Shown here one piece after another: positions 18,420 to 26,590 of a DNA stretch of 48,329 nucleotides. Below the pieces are notes generated by a model that made no database searches, had not been told where the DNA came from, and saw nothing but the letters and a program-made list of their open reading frames with translations. The DNA comes from Colwellia sp. (GTDB lineage Bacteria; Pseudomonadota; Gammaproteobacteria; Enterobacterales; Alteromonadaceae): assembly GCA_002733765.1 (NCBI GenBank), contig NVWU01000013.1, forward strand, positions 87,648 through 135,976. The letters are read 5' to 3'. A program made the translations under genes and the position numbers. How positions within the stretch are numbered: position 1 is the stretch's first letter; every line of letters begins with the position of its first letter.

Positions 18420-18552
18420 TTTGTGTGAGATATATTGCTTTTAATAGTTAGTTTTATTACCAGTGTTATTTTAACTTGTTGAATCTTAAGAAAACTATCT
18501 TGTGTGATTTGTTAAAGACAACTTACATATAAAATGTATTTATTTTACATCC

Positions 18553-18580
18553 TTCGAAATGTTAGTTTTAAGTGTAATAT
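18553..18580 (+). promoter_or_regulatory. Candidate promoter of the CsrB-type RNA
   Basis: TTCGAA (18553-18558), 16 bases, then TAATAT (18575-18580). This would start transcription near 18587-18589, just before the first AGGA motif. The -35 match is only moderate, as expected for an activator-dependent promoter. Confidence 0.5.
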
Positions 18581-18587
18581 TAACCAT

Positions 18588-18898
18588 GTCAGGAAGACAC
18601 AGAGCAGGAAGCTCTTTAATTAACCATAATAGGTTATTTAGTACTAGAGTATGGAGCACCAAAGTATTTGGAGGAGGCTTAAGGATTAAGTCGAGCAATA
18701 GGATGTTGCTAAAGGATTTATTAAGGATGATAGCAAGGAAGTACAAGGATGTAGTGCTAAAGGACAATAAGTAGGTATTACTTAAAGGATATACTAAGGA
18801 AAGTATTCAAGGATGAAGCGAGAACACTAAATAAAAGTGCAGGATGCACGATGTACATAAGCTAGTTATAAAATGCAGTTCTTAGAGCTGCATTTTTT
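18588..18898 (+). ncRNA. csrB: CsrB/RsmB-type regulatory RNA that sequesters CsrA
   Basis: About 310 bases containing some 16 GGA triplets, most of them AGGA, spaced every 10-25 bases. Several are displayed in hairpin loops, as CsrA requires: GAGC-AGGAA-GCTC (18602-18614), AGCAA-TAGGATG-TTGCT (18695-18711), and GTGC-AGGAT-GCAC (18837-18849). The RNA ends in an intrinsic terminator, and a perfect GacA/UvrY box lies at the expected distance upstream. Such RNAs bind many CsrA dimers and relieve CsrA repression of target mRNAs. The short ORFs readable through it on both strands are by-products. The 5' end is inferred from the promoter. Name assigned by type; rsmB or csrC would be equally possible labels. 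Confidence 0.9.
18871..18898 (+). terminator. Intrinsic terminator of the CsrB-type RNA
   Basis: AAATGCAG (18871-18878) pairs with CTGCATTT (18888-18895); the stem extends inward through TTCT/AGAG with wobble. A run of six T ends at 18898. Confidence 0.9.
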
Positions 18899-18972
18899 AT
18901 GTCTGCTATTAAATAAATATAAATAGGCGATTAAGAGACAAAATAGGGAGAAAAACTTTCCCTATACCGCAT

Positions 18973-19002
18973 AAAAAAACCTATAACAAAATCTGTTACA
19001 GG
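18973..19002 (-). terminator. Intrinsic terminator of the fused hydratase/dehydrogenase gene
   Basis: On the minus strand CCTGTAACA, loop GATTT, TGTTATAGG (one wobble pair), followed by seven T residues. It lies about 90 bases past the stop codon and is convergent with the terminator of the CsrB-type RNA. Confidence 0.85.
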
Positions 19003-19094
19003 CGCTAATAAAAGTAAGGCTAACGCAAGTCAGGTTCTTTCTTGTATAAATATCCAATCAATAATGACAAAAAATATCGAAAGATCAACAGACC

Positions 19095-21230
19095 CTAATC
19101 AGATATTTTTTTACCTTGTGCCAGCAACTGTTCTAATAAAGGGGCTACTTGCCAATACGTATTGCCAGATTGCTGTTGAAACTTTTTAATTGTAGCGACT
19201 ACTGTTTCCAAGCCAATTTCATCAGCATAGCACATGGGCCCGCCTAGATGGCGTGGAAATCCATAACCGTTAAGCCAAATAGCATCAATATCACTAGCTC
19301 GGCTAGCTATTTTTTGCTCAAGTATATAGGCACCTTCATTGATTAAAGCAAAAATCAGTCGTTGTTGAATCTCTTCATCACTGATGTCATTGCGTTGTTT
19401 AATTCCTAACTTAGTCGCATGAGCGTTAATCAGCTTAATGGCCGCATCGTCTGGACTACGTTTGTTAGTTTTTTCGTCATACTGATAAAAGCCAGCATGA
19501 GTCTTTTGTCCTAATCGGCCTGCTTCTACTAGCATATCTGCGGCACCAAAGTAGGTAGGATCATCGGGTCGTTCAGTGTTTGCTTGTCGTGCTTGATAAC
19601 CTATGTCTATACCAGACATATCATTAACGGCTAATGGCCCCATGGCCATTCCCCATTGCACCATAGCATTATCGACTTGTTGTGGCGTTGCACCTTCAAG
19701 TAATAACATATTGGCTTCACGGCCATAACAAGCGTACATGCGATTACCGACAAAACCGTAGCAAACTTTTACAGCTACGCTTATTTTGCCCATTTTTTTA
19801 CCTAAGGCCATTGCTGTAGTCAGTGTTTGGGCATCAGTATATTTAGTGGCAACGACTTCCAATAACTTCATTATGTTGGCAGGACTAAAGAAATGCATGC
19901 CAACGACCTTTTCTGGTCGTGTAGTTGCTTTGGCTATTTCATCAATATCTAAGTAAGAGGTATTACTTGCGAGAATTGCTTCTGGCTTACAAACCTTATC
20001 GAGTTGAGAAAATATTTGCTGTTTTACCGGCATTGTTTCAAAGGCAGCTTCTACTACTAGATCAACTTGCGCTAAATCTTGATAGTCACAAGTGCCAGTA
20101 ATTAATGCCATACATTGATTAACTTTTTGCTTAGTCATAATGCCACGAGCTTCGGCTTGCTGATAACGTTTAGCAATGGCATTAATACCTTTGGCCAAGT
20201 TACTTTGACTCATTTCTAACAGTGATACACTAATGCCTGCATTAGCAAAACACATGGCAATACCGCCGCCCATAGTACCAGCACCAATAACGGCAACTGA
20301 CGTTATGTCGGTAGGCGTTGGTTTGGTATCACCAGAATGCATTAGTTTAGCGGTCATTTTTTCAGCAAAAAAGGCATGACGCATTGCACGAGATTGCGTA
20401 GAACCTCTACAGGCTACAAAGTATTCACGCTCTTTCACCATGGCTTCATTTAAAGGTAAAGTAAATGAATTTTCTATTGAATTGATGGCGCTTTGTGGAG
20501 CTTGCTGACCTCGTGATTTTTTGGCTAATTTATCTCTAAACTGCTGACATAACAGGTGTGCAGCTTCTTTTTGTTCACTATCAAGTATCATTGGCAGTTG
20601 AGTGATTATTTTGCTAGCGTGGTTTTTTTCAAGCAATTGCTTGGCAAATAAAATTGTTTCAGTAAGTAAATGCTCTTTGTTACTACTATCAGTGTTGATA
20701 AGGAAATCAATAATGCCATAGCTATCAAGTTGCTCTACTTTTTGAGGCTTTCCTGATGTGATCATTGTTAATGCCAATTCAACGCCGGCAATTCTAGGTA
20801 ATAGCTGTGTGCCGCCAGCGCCAGGTATTAATCCTAGGGTAACTTCTGGCAAGCCCAGCTTGGTGCCTCGAACGGCAACACGATAATGACAGGCAAGTGC
20901 CAATTCAAAACCGCCGCCTAGCACAGTGCCAAACAATGCGGCAATGGTGGGTTTACTACATTGATTGATACGTTGTAATACCTCAGGTAAGTGAGGTTCT
21001 TTTGGTGTTTTACCAAATTCTTTTATATCAGCCCCTGCAATAAAGGTTTTACCTTGGCAATATATAACAATAGCCGCGATATTTTCATCTTGCTCTGCTT
21101 GAGTAATCGCATCGATTACTCCTTGGCGAACCGCATGTGATAGCGCATTTACTGGTGGGTTATCAATATTGATGATAGCAATGTTATCAGCATTTGGCGC
21201 TGTTGGTATTAGTCGTACAGGAGCTGTCAT
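19095..21230 (-). CDS. Bifunctional enoyl-CoA hydratase / 3-hydroxyacyl-CoA dehydrogenase
   Basis: A 711-residue fusion enzyme. The N-terminal crotonase domain (about 1-190) has the oxyanion-hole motif FIAGADIKEFG and LGGGFELALACHYRV, followed by the acidic residue region LGLPEVTLGLIPGAGGTQ. The dehydrogenase part starts at about 305 with the NAD-binding VIGAGTMGGGIAMCFANAG and includes MHFFSPANIMKLLEVV with the catalytic histidine. The C-terminal domain is duplicated, as in FadJ and peroxisomal multifunctional enzymes. In this paa cluster no separate paaF or paaH is present, so this protein probably carries out both steps (2,3-dehydroadipyl-CoA hydration and 3-hydroxyadipyl-CoA oxidation). 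General fatty-acid oxidation is the alternative. It lies downstream of paaX in the same direction. Confidence 0.88.
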   Translation of the reverse strand: MTAPVRLIPTAPNADNIAIINIDNPPVNALSHAVRQGVIDAITQAEQDENIAAIVIYCQGKTFIAGADIKEFGKTPKEPHLPEVLQRINQCSKPTIAALFGTVLGGGFELALACHYRVAVRGTKLGLPEVTLGLIPGAGGTQLLPRIAGVELALTMITSGKPQKVEQLDSYGIIDFLINTDSSNKEHLLTETILFAKQLLEKNHASKIITQLPMILDSEQKEAAHLLCQQFRDKLAKKSRGQQAPQSAINSIENSFTLPLNEAMVKEREYFVACRGSTQSRAMRHAFFAEKMTAKLMHSGDTKPTPTDITSVAVIGAGTMGGGIAMCFANAGISVSLLEMSQSNLAKGINAIAKRYQQAEARGIMTKQKVNQCMALITGTCDYQDLAQVDLVVEAAFETMPVKQQIFSQLDKVCKPEAILASNTSYLDIDEIAKATTRPEKVVGMHFFSPANIMKLLEVVATKYTDAQTLTTAMALGKKMGKISVAVKVCYGFVGNRMYACYGREANMLLLEGATPQQVDNAMVQWGMAMGPLAVNDMSGIDIGYQARQANTERPDDPTYFGAADMLVEAGRLGQKTHAGFYQYDEKTNKRSPDDAAIKLINAHATKLGIKQRNDISDEEIQQRLIFALINEGAYILEQKIASRASDIDAIWLNGYGFPRHLGGPMCYADEIGLETVVATIKKFQQQSGNTYWQVAPLLEQLLAQGKKISD

Positions 21231-21421
21231 ATTGTTGCGTTTCCTAATTTTATTGTATTGATTTACCTAATATCATCCTCATACTGTATATACTGAGAAT
21301 CTTAGGGTTAATGTACAAGGCTGTGTATAAAATACCTACACAATGACGCACTTCTCTGAATGAAGTGAAGCGCTTTTTTTGTTAATCAAGCAATACTCTC
21401 GCTAAGTTTAATAGACAAAGT

Positions 21422-22351
21422 TTAAGATACAAATCGCTGATAAAATTTATTACTTGCTTCAGGTAGTTTTCCCTGAGCATTTTCCATATTTTCTTCTATA
21501 TAAGCGGTAGAAGGTTCCCCTAGCACTTTATACATTCTCTTTACTAAATCATGTGCCTCATATCCGACCCAACCTTGTTTTAACATCGCTTGAGGGAAAT
21601 CAGGATCGCGTAATAAGATCCGGCGATAATCATGAATCAATATCACCCTAAGTAAAAAATATTCTGTCGTACTCAGTTGCTCAGACTTATTATGTTTGTT
21701 TAACAGTAGGTGGCAAAGCGGTCGATGAAAATTAAGAAAATCACGATAACTTGTTTCTAATTCTGATAATTTCCAACGATCTTTTATCAGTGCTTTTATC
21801 ACGCTTTGTGAGTTTAAATCAGCAACGCTACCGTTGAGTATAATAACATTGTCAGCTAAGCCTAATTCGTGAATAGCTTCATTCAATGATGAGGAATCGC
21901 AAGAAGGGTGCGCATAAAGTCCGGAGACTAAGGTATTAAATCCTTGCCAAAGTAAACTTTTTACAAATTCTTCTTTTTTATTGTCTGGTACTGATATAGG
22001 TAAAACTAAAATCCAATTTTGATTCCAGTCAGCTTGGTCGGCAGCATAAATCCTTCTTGCTGCTTTTTCGTAATACGCCATAGCAAAATCGGTAAAGCAA
22101 TAATAACTACACCGGCCAACTTTATTACCTTGTAACCAGTTGCTTTGTACTAAACGGTAGACTGAGGTTCGTACTTGACGTTCATTAAAGCCCAAAGGTT
22201 CAAGTGCTTTTATTAAACTCGACAGCCAAATCCAGCTACCATGCTGAGAAACGATGTCACCAAAAACAGTGACTACCATTGAAGTACAGCTAATTCTACT
22301 TTGTTTTATATGTTGCTTAACAGTAAGGTTAAGTTTACTGGTCTTCGTCAT
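21422..22351 (-). CDS. paaX: Phenylacetate catabolon repressor PaaX
   Basis: A 309-residue transcriptional repressor that responds to phenylacetyl-CoA. The N-terminal winged-helix region includes SLIKALEPLGFNERQVRTSVYRLVQSNWL (about residues 42-70). The central part contains LLWQGFNTLVSGLYAHP and the C-terminal part YRRILLRDPDFPQAML, both highly typical of PaaX. Length matches E. coli PaaX (316). It is encoded between the fused hydratase/dehydrogenase and paaE on the same strand. It most likely represses the paa operons; a candidate operator is found before paaA. Confidence 0.95.
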   Translation of the reverse strand: MTKTSKLNLTVKQHIKQSRISCTSMVVTVFGDIVSQHGSWIWLSSLIKALEPLGFNERQVRTSVYRLVQSNWLQGNKVGRCSYYCFTDFAMAYYEKAARRIYAADQADWNQNWILVLPISVPDNKKEEFVKSLLWQGFNTLVSGLYAHPSCDSSSLNEAIHELGLADNVIILNGSVADLNSQSVIKALIKDRWKLSELETSYRDFLNFHRPLCHLLLNKHNKSEQLSTTEYFLLRVILIHDYRRILLRDPDFPQAMLKQGWVGYEAHDLVKRMYKVLGEPSTAYIEENMENAQGKLPEASNKFYQRFVS

Positions 22352-22388
22352 GCTTTTTCCTGTTTTTATTAATACTAACGTTGTATTA

Positions 22389-22422
22389 CCGCTTAGTAAA
22401 TTGTAGTCAATTTACTAAGCGG
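22389..22422. terminator. Perfect hairpin between paaE and paaX
   Basis: CCGCTTAGTAAATTG (22389-22403) pairs exactly with CAATTTACTAAGCGG (22408-22422), loop TAGT. It lies between the paaE stop and the paaX start. The T-run expected of an intrinsic terminator is weak, so it may be an mRNA-stabilising or partial termination hairpin separating paaABCDE from paaX. Confidence 0.65.
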
Positions 22423-22498
22423 CTAGCAAGTAGGAAATAAGGCTAAAGCTGATATTTAGCAAGACAGTGACCTAATAACGTAATGTTATCGCAAAGCT

Positions 22499-23605
22499 TT
22501 ATCTATCATCAAAACTGACAACAACTTCATCTGAGATAGGATGTGATTGACAGGTAAGAATGTAACCCGCATCAATTTCGTGTTGCTCAAGGCCATGATT
22601 AATATCCATGTCAACTTGTCCTGTGATCAACTTAGCTTTACAGGTTGAGCATACACCAGCTTTACAAGAGTAAGGTAATTCTACGCCATTGGCCATGCCC
22701 GCATCTAAAATGTTAGCGCCTACAGTCGCTAGTTCAAAATTATTACTGCGGCCATCGGCAATTACCGTTACTTTACTGGTACGGGTTTCACCATATTCGT
22801 GCACACGGCTTTTGGCTTTATCTAATACCAGTTGCGCATCTTCAGACGAGCTAGCAAATAACTCATAATGAATTTGCTCTTCTGCTAAACCTTCAATTCT
22901 AAAGCCGCGAGACACTTCAGAAATCATTGACTCAGGGCCACAAATGAAGGCTTCATCTGTCGTATTTATATCAATAAGTTTTTGTTTTTGTAATTGATAA
23001 CCTTTCTTGTTATCAATTCTACCATTGAGTAAATCAGCGCCTTGATCTTCTTGACTCATGATGTTGACCCAATTAAAACGCGTTAAATAACGGTTTTTAA
23101 TAAAGCTCAATTCTTCTTTGAACATCATGGTGAGGGTTTTTTGGTTACCATAAACCAAGGTGATTTGTGAATTTGGCTCACGGCCTAAAATTGATTTTAT
23201 TAACGATAAAATAGGAGTAATACCACTACCGGCCGCTAGCAACATGTAGTTTTTACCTTGCTGCTTATCTTCGGTATCATCATTTAAATTTAAAGTAAAA
23301 TCACCTTGAGGTGGCATTACTTCAATGCTATCACCGACGCTGAAATTATCATTAGCAAAGTTAGAGAATACACCTTTATCAACACGTTTTATCGCCACTG
23401 ATAATTGTGCTTCATCAACACCAGAACAAATGGAGTAACAACGACGAATGAGCTCTCCGTCAATAGATACTTCTAATGTTAAAAATTGTCCGGGAGTAAA
23501 GGCAAATTTTTGCTTTAACTCGTCTGGGATATTTAAACTCAAGCAAATTGCCGAGTCGGTTTCTGGCCTAATATTGGCGATAGTAAGAGAATAAAATTTT
23601 GTCAT
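22499..23605 (-). CDS. paaE: Phenylacetyl-CoA 1,2-epoxidase reductase subunit PaaE
   Basis: A 368-residue iron-sulfur flavoprotein that passes electrons from NADPH to the PaaA diiron centre. The N-terminal FAD domain has RRCYSICSG (RxYS-type). The nucleotide domain follows with LLAAGSGITPILSLIKSIL and FICGPESMI. The C-terminal plant-type 2Fe-2S domain has the ligands in YSCKAGVCSTCKAKLITG, with the fourth cysteine in ILTCQSHP. It is the last gene of paaABCDE, 26 bases after paaD, with AAGAAGGTGCGAC before the ATG. Confidence 0.96.
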   Translation of the reverse strand: MTKFYSLTIANIRPETDSAICLSLNIPDELKQKFAFTPGQFLTLEVSIDGELIRRCYSICSGVDEAQLSVAIKRVDKGVFSNFANDNFSVGDSIEVMPPQGDFTLNLNDDTEDKQQGKNYMLLAAGSGITPILSLIKSILGREPNSQITLVYGNQKTLTMMFKEELSFIKNRYLTRFNWVNIMSQEDQGADLLNGRIDNKKGYQLQKQKLIDINTTDEAFICGPESMISEVSRGFRIEGLAEEQIHYELFASSSEDAQLVLDKAKSRVHEYGETRTSKVTVIADGRSNNFELATVGANILDAGMANGVELPYSCKAGVCSTCKAKLITGQVDMDINHGLEQHEIDAGYILTCQSHPISDEVVVSFDDR

Positions 23606-23631
23606 GTCGCACCTTCTTGGTATTATTGCGA

Positions 23632-24186
23632 TTAAATATGTTTAAAAAGATCGAATGGTTCATGGCAGCTATTGCACTGAAACAGAGCTTTACATGCCGT
23701 TGAGCCATATTCGCTGAGTAACTTAGTGTCAGCACTGCCACATTGCGGGCAAAGTACTTGGCTGTCACTATTAAGGGGTTGCTCATGATCACCTACCAGA
23801 TCATTAGGCGGAGCAATACCATAGTCTCTAAGCTGATTTCGACCTTTATCTGTCATCCAATCAGTTGTCCAAGCAGGTGATAATTCGGTGATGATCACCG
23901 TTTTTTCAATGCCATATGCTTTAAACGCTATTGCTATATCTTCAGCAATAGCATCCATAGCTGGACAGCCTGAGTAAGTAGGGGTAATGGTTACTGATGC
24001 CTGATTACCCTGACGTTTGATATCTTTCAAAATACCTATATCCCACAAAGATAACGCAGGAATTTCTGGATCTTTAACCTGATCTAAACATTGCCATAAT
24101 TCAGGAAACTCTGAGTTACGACGAAATTGTTCTCGCTCAAATTGTATTGGGGATTTTGTCGGGATAACTTGCATCATAGTCTCCAT
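23632..24186 (-). CDS. paaD: Phenylacetate epoxidase-associated protein PaaD (iron-sulfur assembly type)
   Basis: Small protein of the paaABCDE operon needed for epoxidase maturation. It combines an N-terminal DUF59/MIP18 domain (WQCLDQVKDPEIPALSLWDIGI, and TYSGCPAMDAIAEDI with the conserved cysteine) with a C-terminal zinc or cluster motif CPQCGSADTKLLSEYGSTAC...CNSCHEPF. The frame is open to an ATG at 24225, but that start lies inside paaC. The ATGs at 24186, 24177 and 24174 are all plausible; I used 24186, and GGAG lies before the last two. It starts within a few bases of the paaC stop, so coupling is likely. Confidence 0.9.
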   Translation of the reverse strand: METMMQVIPTKSPIQFEREQFRRNSEFPELWQCLDQVKDPEIPALSLWDIGILKDIKRQGNQASVTITPTYSGCPAMDAIAEDIAIAFKAYGIEKTVIITELSPAWTTDWMTDKGRNQLRDYGIAPPNDLVGDHEQPLNSDSQVLCPQCGSADTKLLSEYGSTACKALFQCNSCHEPFDLFKHI

Positions 24187-24190
24187 AAAA

Positions 24191-24982
24191 CTACCACTTG
24201 GCGCCAGGAAATGAACGGTGAACAAACTGCATTTCAGTTAATAAATGCCCTAAGTGTTCAGTGTGATAACCTTGTCGACCACCGCTAACAACCCAATCTT
24301 GATCAGGTACCATTAATGTTGCTTCTTCAATAATAGCGGTGACTTCTTTTAGCCAAGCTGCTTTCAATTGTGTGCAATCAACCGCAATGCCAGCATCTAC
24401 CAGACGTTGTTCTAGCTCATCAAGTTCAAATAATTCATGGCTATAACCCCATATATCATTTAAGGCAAGTTGCATTTTTTCGTGGCTTTCGCTGGTACCA
24501 TCGCCTAAACGTAAGGTCCAATCTTTTGAACGACGACAATGATACTTTGTTTCTTTTGCTGCTTTAACTGCAATGGCAGCAAGGGTTTCATCGTTCGAAT
24601 TTTTTAATTGCTCAAGAAAGTGCTTGTTATAAACATCAATCAATAGTTGGCGTGCCGTGGTATAAGCAAAGTCACCTTTGTGCAATTCATGTAACAAGTG
24701 GTTTTGAAACTGTCTTTCATCGCGTAAATAAGCAAAATTATCTTCGGTTATATCATCAGTGCCATTTTGTTCATTGCTAAGTTGTGCGGCATAGGTGTAA
24801 TACATGCGTGCATGACCAAGAAAGTCGAGTGCAACATTACCTAAAGCAACATCCTCTTCAATAAAAGGGGCTCTTGATACCCATTCTGAAATACGGTGAC
24901 CGATAACAATAGCATCGTCACCCAGACGTGCAGCGTAATCAATAGTATCTTGTTTGCTCGCTATTTTTGTAGAACTAGTCAT
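24191..24982 (-). CDS. paaC: Phenylacetyl-CoA 1,2-epoxidase structural subunit PaaC
   Basis: A 263-residue ferritin-like protein that partners PaaA in the multicomponent epoxidase but lacks the active diiron site. Recognisable segments are DDAIVIGHRISEWVSRAP, VALGNVALDFLGHARMYY, and AAKETKYHCRRSKDWTLRLGDGT. Length and order in the operon fit PaaC. GGAGTAAAAG precedes the ATG. It follows paaB by 13 bases. Confidence 0.96.
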   Translation of the reverse strand: MTSSTKIASKQDTIDYAARLGDDAIVIGHRISEWVSRAPFIEEDVALGNVALDFLGHARMYYTYAAQLSNEQNGTDDITEDNFAYLRDERQFQNHLLHELHKGDFAYTTARQLLIDVYNKHFLEQLKNSNDETLAAIAVKAAKETKYHCRRSKDWTLRLGDGTSESHEKMQLALNDIWGYSHELFELDELEQRLVDAGIAVDCTQLKAAWLKEVTAIIEEATLMVPDQDWVVSGGRQGYHTEHLGHLLTEMQFVHRSFPGAKW

Positions 24983-24995
24983 CTTTTACTCCTGA

Positions 24996-25283
24996 TTACA
25001 TTGCGCCAACTTCTTTGGGAATATCATAGTAAGTCGCATGACGATAAGGTTTATCATCAGAAGGATCGAAAAAACTATCACTGTCATCTTCTTGTGATGC
25101 ACAGATATCATTTGATTTTACTACCCAAATGCTCACACCTTCACTACGGCGAGTATAAACATCGCGTGCATATTCTAAGGCTTGTTCTTTATCTTCAGCA
25201 TGTAAGCTGCCGGCATGTTTATGATCTAATCCACGTTTCGAACGAAGGAACACTTCAAATAACTCTAATTTTTCTAAACTCAT
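24996..25283 (-). CDS. paaB: Phenylacetyl-CoA 1,2-epoxidase subunit PaaB
   Basis: A 95-residue bridging subunit of the epoxidase. The frame is open further upstream, but MSLEKLELFEVFLRSKRGLD is the standard PaaB N-terminus and is preceded by GAGGAGAAATAAA, so the start is at 25283. KHAGSLHAEDKEQALEYARD and YTRRSEGVSIWVV are typical. It sits 63 bases after paaA and 13 before paaC. Confidence 0.96.
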   Translation of the reverse strand: MSLEKLELFEVFLRSKRGLDHKHAGSLHAEDKEQALEYARDVYTRRSEGVSIWVVKSNDICASQEDDSDSFFDPSDDKPYRHATYYDIPKEVGAM

Positions 25284-25346
25284 TTTATTTCTCCTCAAGG
25301 CTAACTGTACTAACAACGTTACTAACAAATTGACTGGTTATTGCTG

Positions 25347-26315
25347 TTAGGCTGCTGTTTCCGCGTTAATTTTTCGTTGTAATTTTTTTTGTTGGTATGC
25401 TGACATTGCATCACGTACCCAAGCACCTTCTTCATGGGCTTTTACATGGTGCTGAATTCGTTGACGATTACTATGGCCGTTACCATTAATTACCGCGTAG
25501 AATTCTTCCCAATCGATTTCACCGCTGTCATGTTGTCCTTTTTCTTCATTCCAAACCAAATCTTTATCAGGGTGCTCTAAACCTAAATAAGCAATTTGAG
25601 GTACCGTTTGATCAATGAATTTTTGACGTAAATCATCATTGGTTTCGCGTTTTATTTTCCACTTCATTGACTTAGCACTATGCGCTGATTCAGAGTCATG
25701 CGGACCAAACATCATTAATGAAGGCCAGTAAAAACGGTTGAGTGAATCTTGTGCCATTTGTTTTTGTGCTGGCGACCCTTTAGCAAGTTCCATCATGATC
25801 ACGTAACCTTGACGCTGATGAAAACTTTCTTCCTTACAAATGCGGATCATGCCACGTGAATAAGGACCATAAGAGGTACGTTGTAGCGATACCTGATTAA
25901 CGATAGCAGCGCCATCCACTAACCAACCAATAGCGCCCATGTCACCCCATGTTTGTGCAGGGTAATTGAAAATAGAAGCGTACTTAGCTTGACCACTTTG
26001 TAAGGCCGCAATTAATTCACTGCGCTCAATACCTAAGGTTTCAGTGGCACTATACAAATATAAACCGTGACCGCCTTCATCTTGTACTTTAGACAGCAAC
26101 ACTGTTTTACGACGCAGTGAAGGTGCACGTGTTATCCAGTTTCCTTCAGGCTGCATACCTATTATTTCTGAATGGGCATGTTGTGACATTTGACGGATTA
26201 AATTTTTACGATAAGCTTCTGGCATCCAATCTTTTGGTTCGATTTTTTGCTCGCTATCTATTTTTTGTTGGAAAACAGCTTCTAGTTCTGCTTCACTTTT
26301 ATTATATTCGGCCAT
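25347..26315 (-). CDS. paaA: Phenylacetyl-CoA 1,2-epoxidase catalytic subunit PaaA
   Basis: A 322-residue diiron monooxygenase subunit that epoxidises the aromatic ring of phenylacetyl-CoA. The two carboxylate/histidine metal motifs are visible: [20 protein letters not shown] near residues 77-96 and [20 protein letters not shown] near 155-174. It is the first gene of paaABCDE, with ACAGGAAAAGTT before the ATG. The promoter region carries a candidate PaaX operator that overlaps a TTGACA/TATCAT promoter. Confidence 0.97.
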   Translation of the reverse strand: MAEYNKSEAELEAVFQQKIDSEQKIEPKDWMPEAYRKNLIRQMSQHAHSEIIGMQPEGNWITRAPSLRRKTVLLSKVQDEGGHGLYLYSATETLGIERSELIAALQSGQAKYASIFNYPAQTWGDMGAIGWLVDGAAIVNQVSLQRTSYGPYSRGMIRICKEESFHQRQGYVIMMELAKGSPAQKQMAQDSLNRFYWPSLMMFGPHDSESAHSAKSMKWKIKRETNDDLRQKFIDQTVPQIAYLGLEHPDKDLVWNEEKGQHDSGEIDWEEFYAVINGNGHSNRQRIQHHVKAHEEGAWVRDAMSAYQQKKLQRKINAETAA

Positions 26316-26349
26316 AACTTTTCCTGTCGTTAATATGTTAACTACTTTA

Positions 26350-26389
26350 ATGATACGATTATTTACGAATATGTCAACACTGTGTATCG
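26350..26389 (-). promoter_or_regulatory. paaA promoter with candidate PaaX operator
   Basis: TGATAC (26351-26356), exactly 27 bases, then GTATCG (26384-26389) on the plus strand. This mirrors the TGATTC-N27-GAATCA arrangement I recall for PaaX in E. coli. On the minus strand TTGACA (26372-26377) and TATCAT (26350-26355), spaced 16 bases, form a good promoter 35 bases upstream of the paaA start, so bound PaaX would cover it. Confidence 0.7.
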
Positions 26390-26436
26390 CATTTAATCAT
26401 GTTATTTTAAATCACTATAATTTCCAGTTGGTTACC

Positions 26437-26580
26437 TATACCCGTTCTATTTGAAGATGTATAAGTCAGCTGGAATTAGAAATAACGTTAGGCAAGACAT
26501 TGATTGAAGAGAATGGTTATTCAGGATAATAGGCTCCTGCATTCTCTAATAACACCATCCATGTAGCGCCATTGTCGAAA
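26437..26580 (+). repeat. Dispersed intergenic repeat, copy B (most complete)
   Basis: Begins TATACCCGTTCTATTTGAAG, continues through TCAGCTGGAATTAG and ATTGATTGAAGAGAATGG, and ends TAGCGCCATTGTCGAAA. It contains a two-part hairpin: AGAGAATG (26508-26515) with CATTCTCT (26540-26547) and, inside, CAGGA with TCCTG. It lies between paaJ and the paaA promoter, and downstream of paaJ (minus strand), so it could also end the paaGIJ transcript. Confidence 0.75.
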
Positions 26581-26590
26581 TTTTTAGTGA

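Larger units (their letters stand above)
17981..18587. other. Intergenic region carrying control elements of the CsrB-type RNA
   Basis: About 600 bases. The left part serves as promoter region for the minus-strand SLC13 gene. The right part holds the GacA/UvrY box (18402-18419) and a promoter-like sequence ending near 18580. No coding gene is seen. Confidence 0.6.

Noticed and set aside
18540..18774. Two short overlapping ORFs on opposite strands (75 and 71 codons)
   Set aside because: They lie over the CsrB-type RNA, have no ribosome sites or recognisable product, and their composition is explained by the repeated AGGA motifs.
24896..25333. 145-codon plus-strand ORF across the paaB-paaC junction
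   Set aside because: Antisense to well-supported paa genes, with no ribosome site and no recognisable family.
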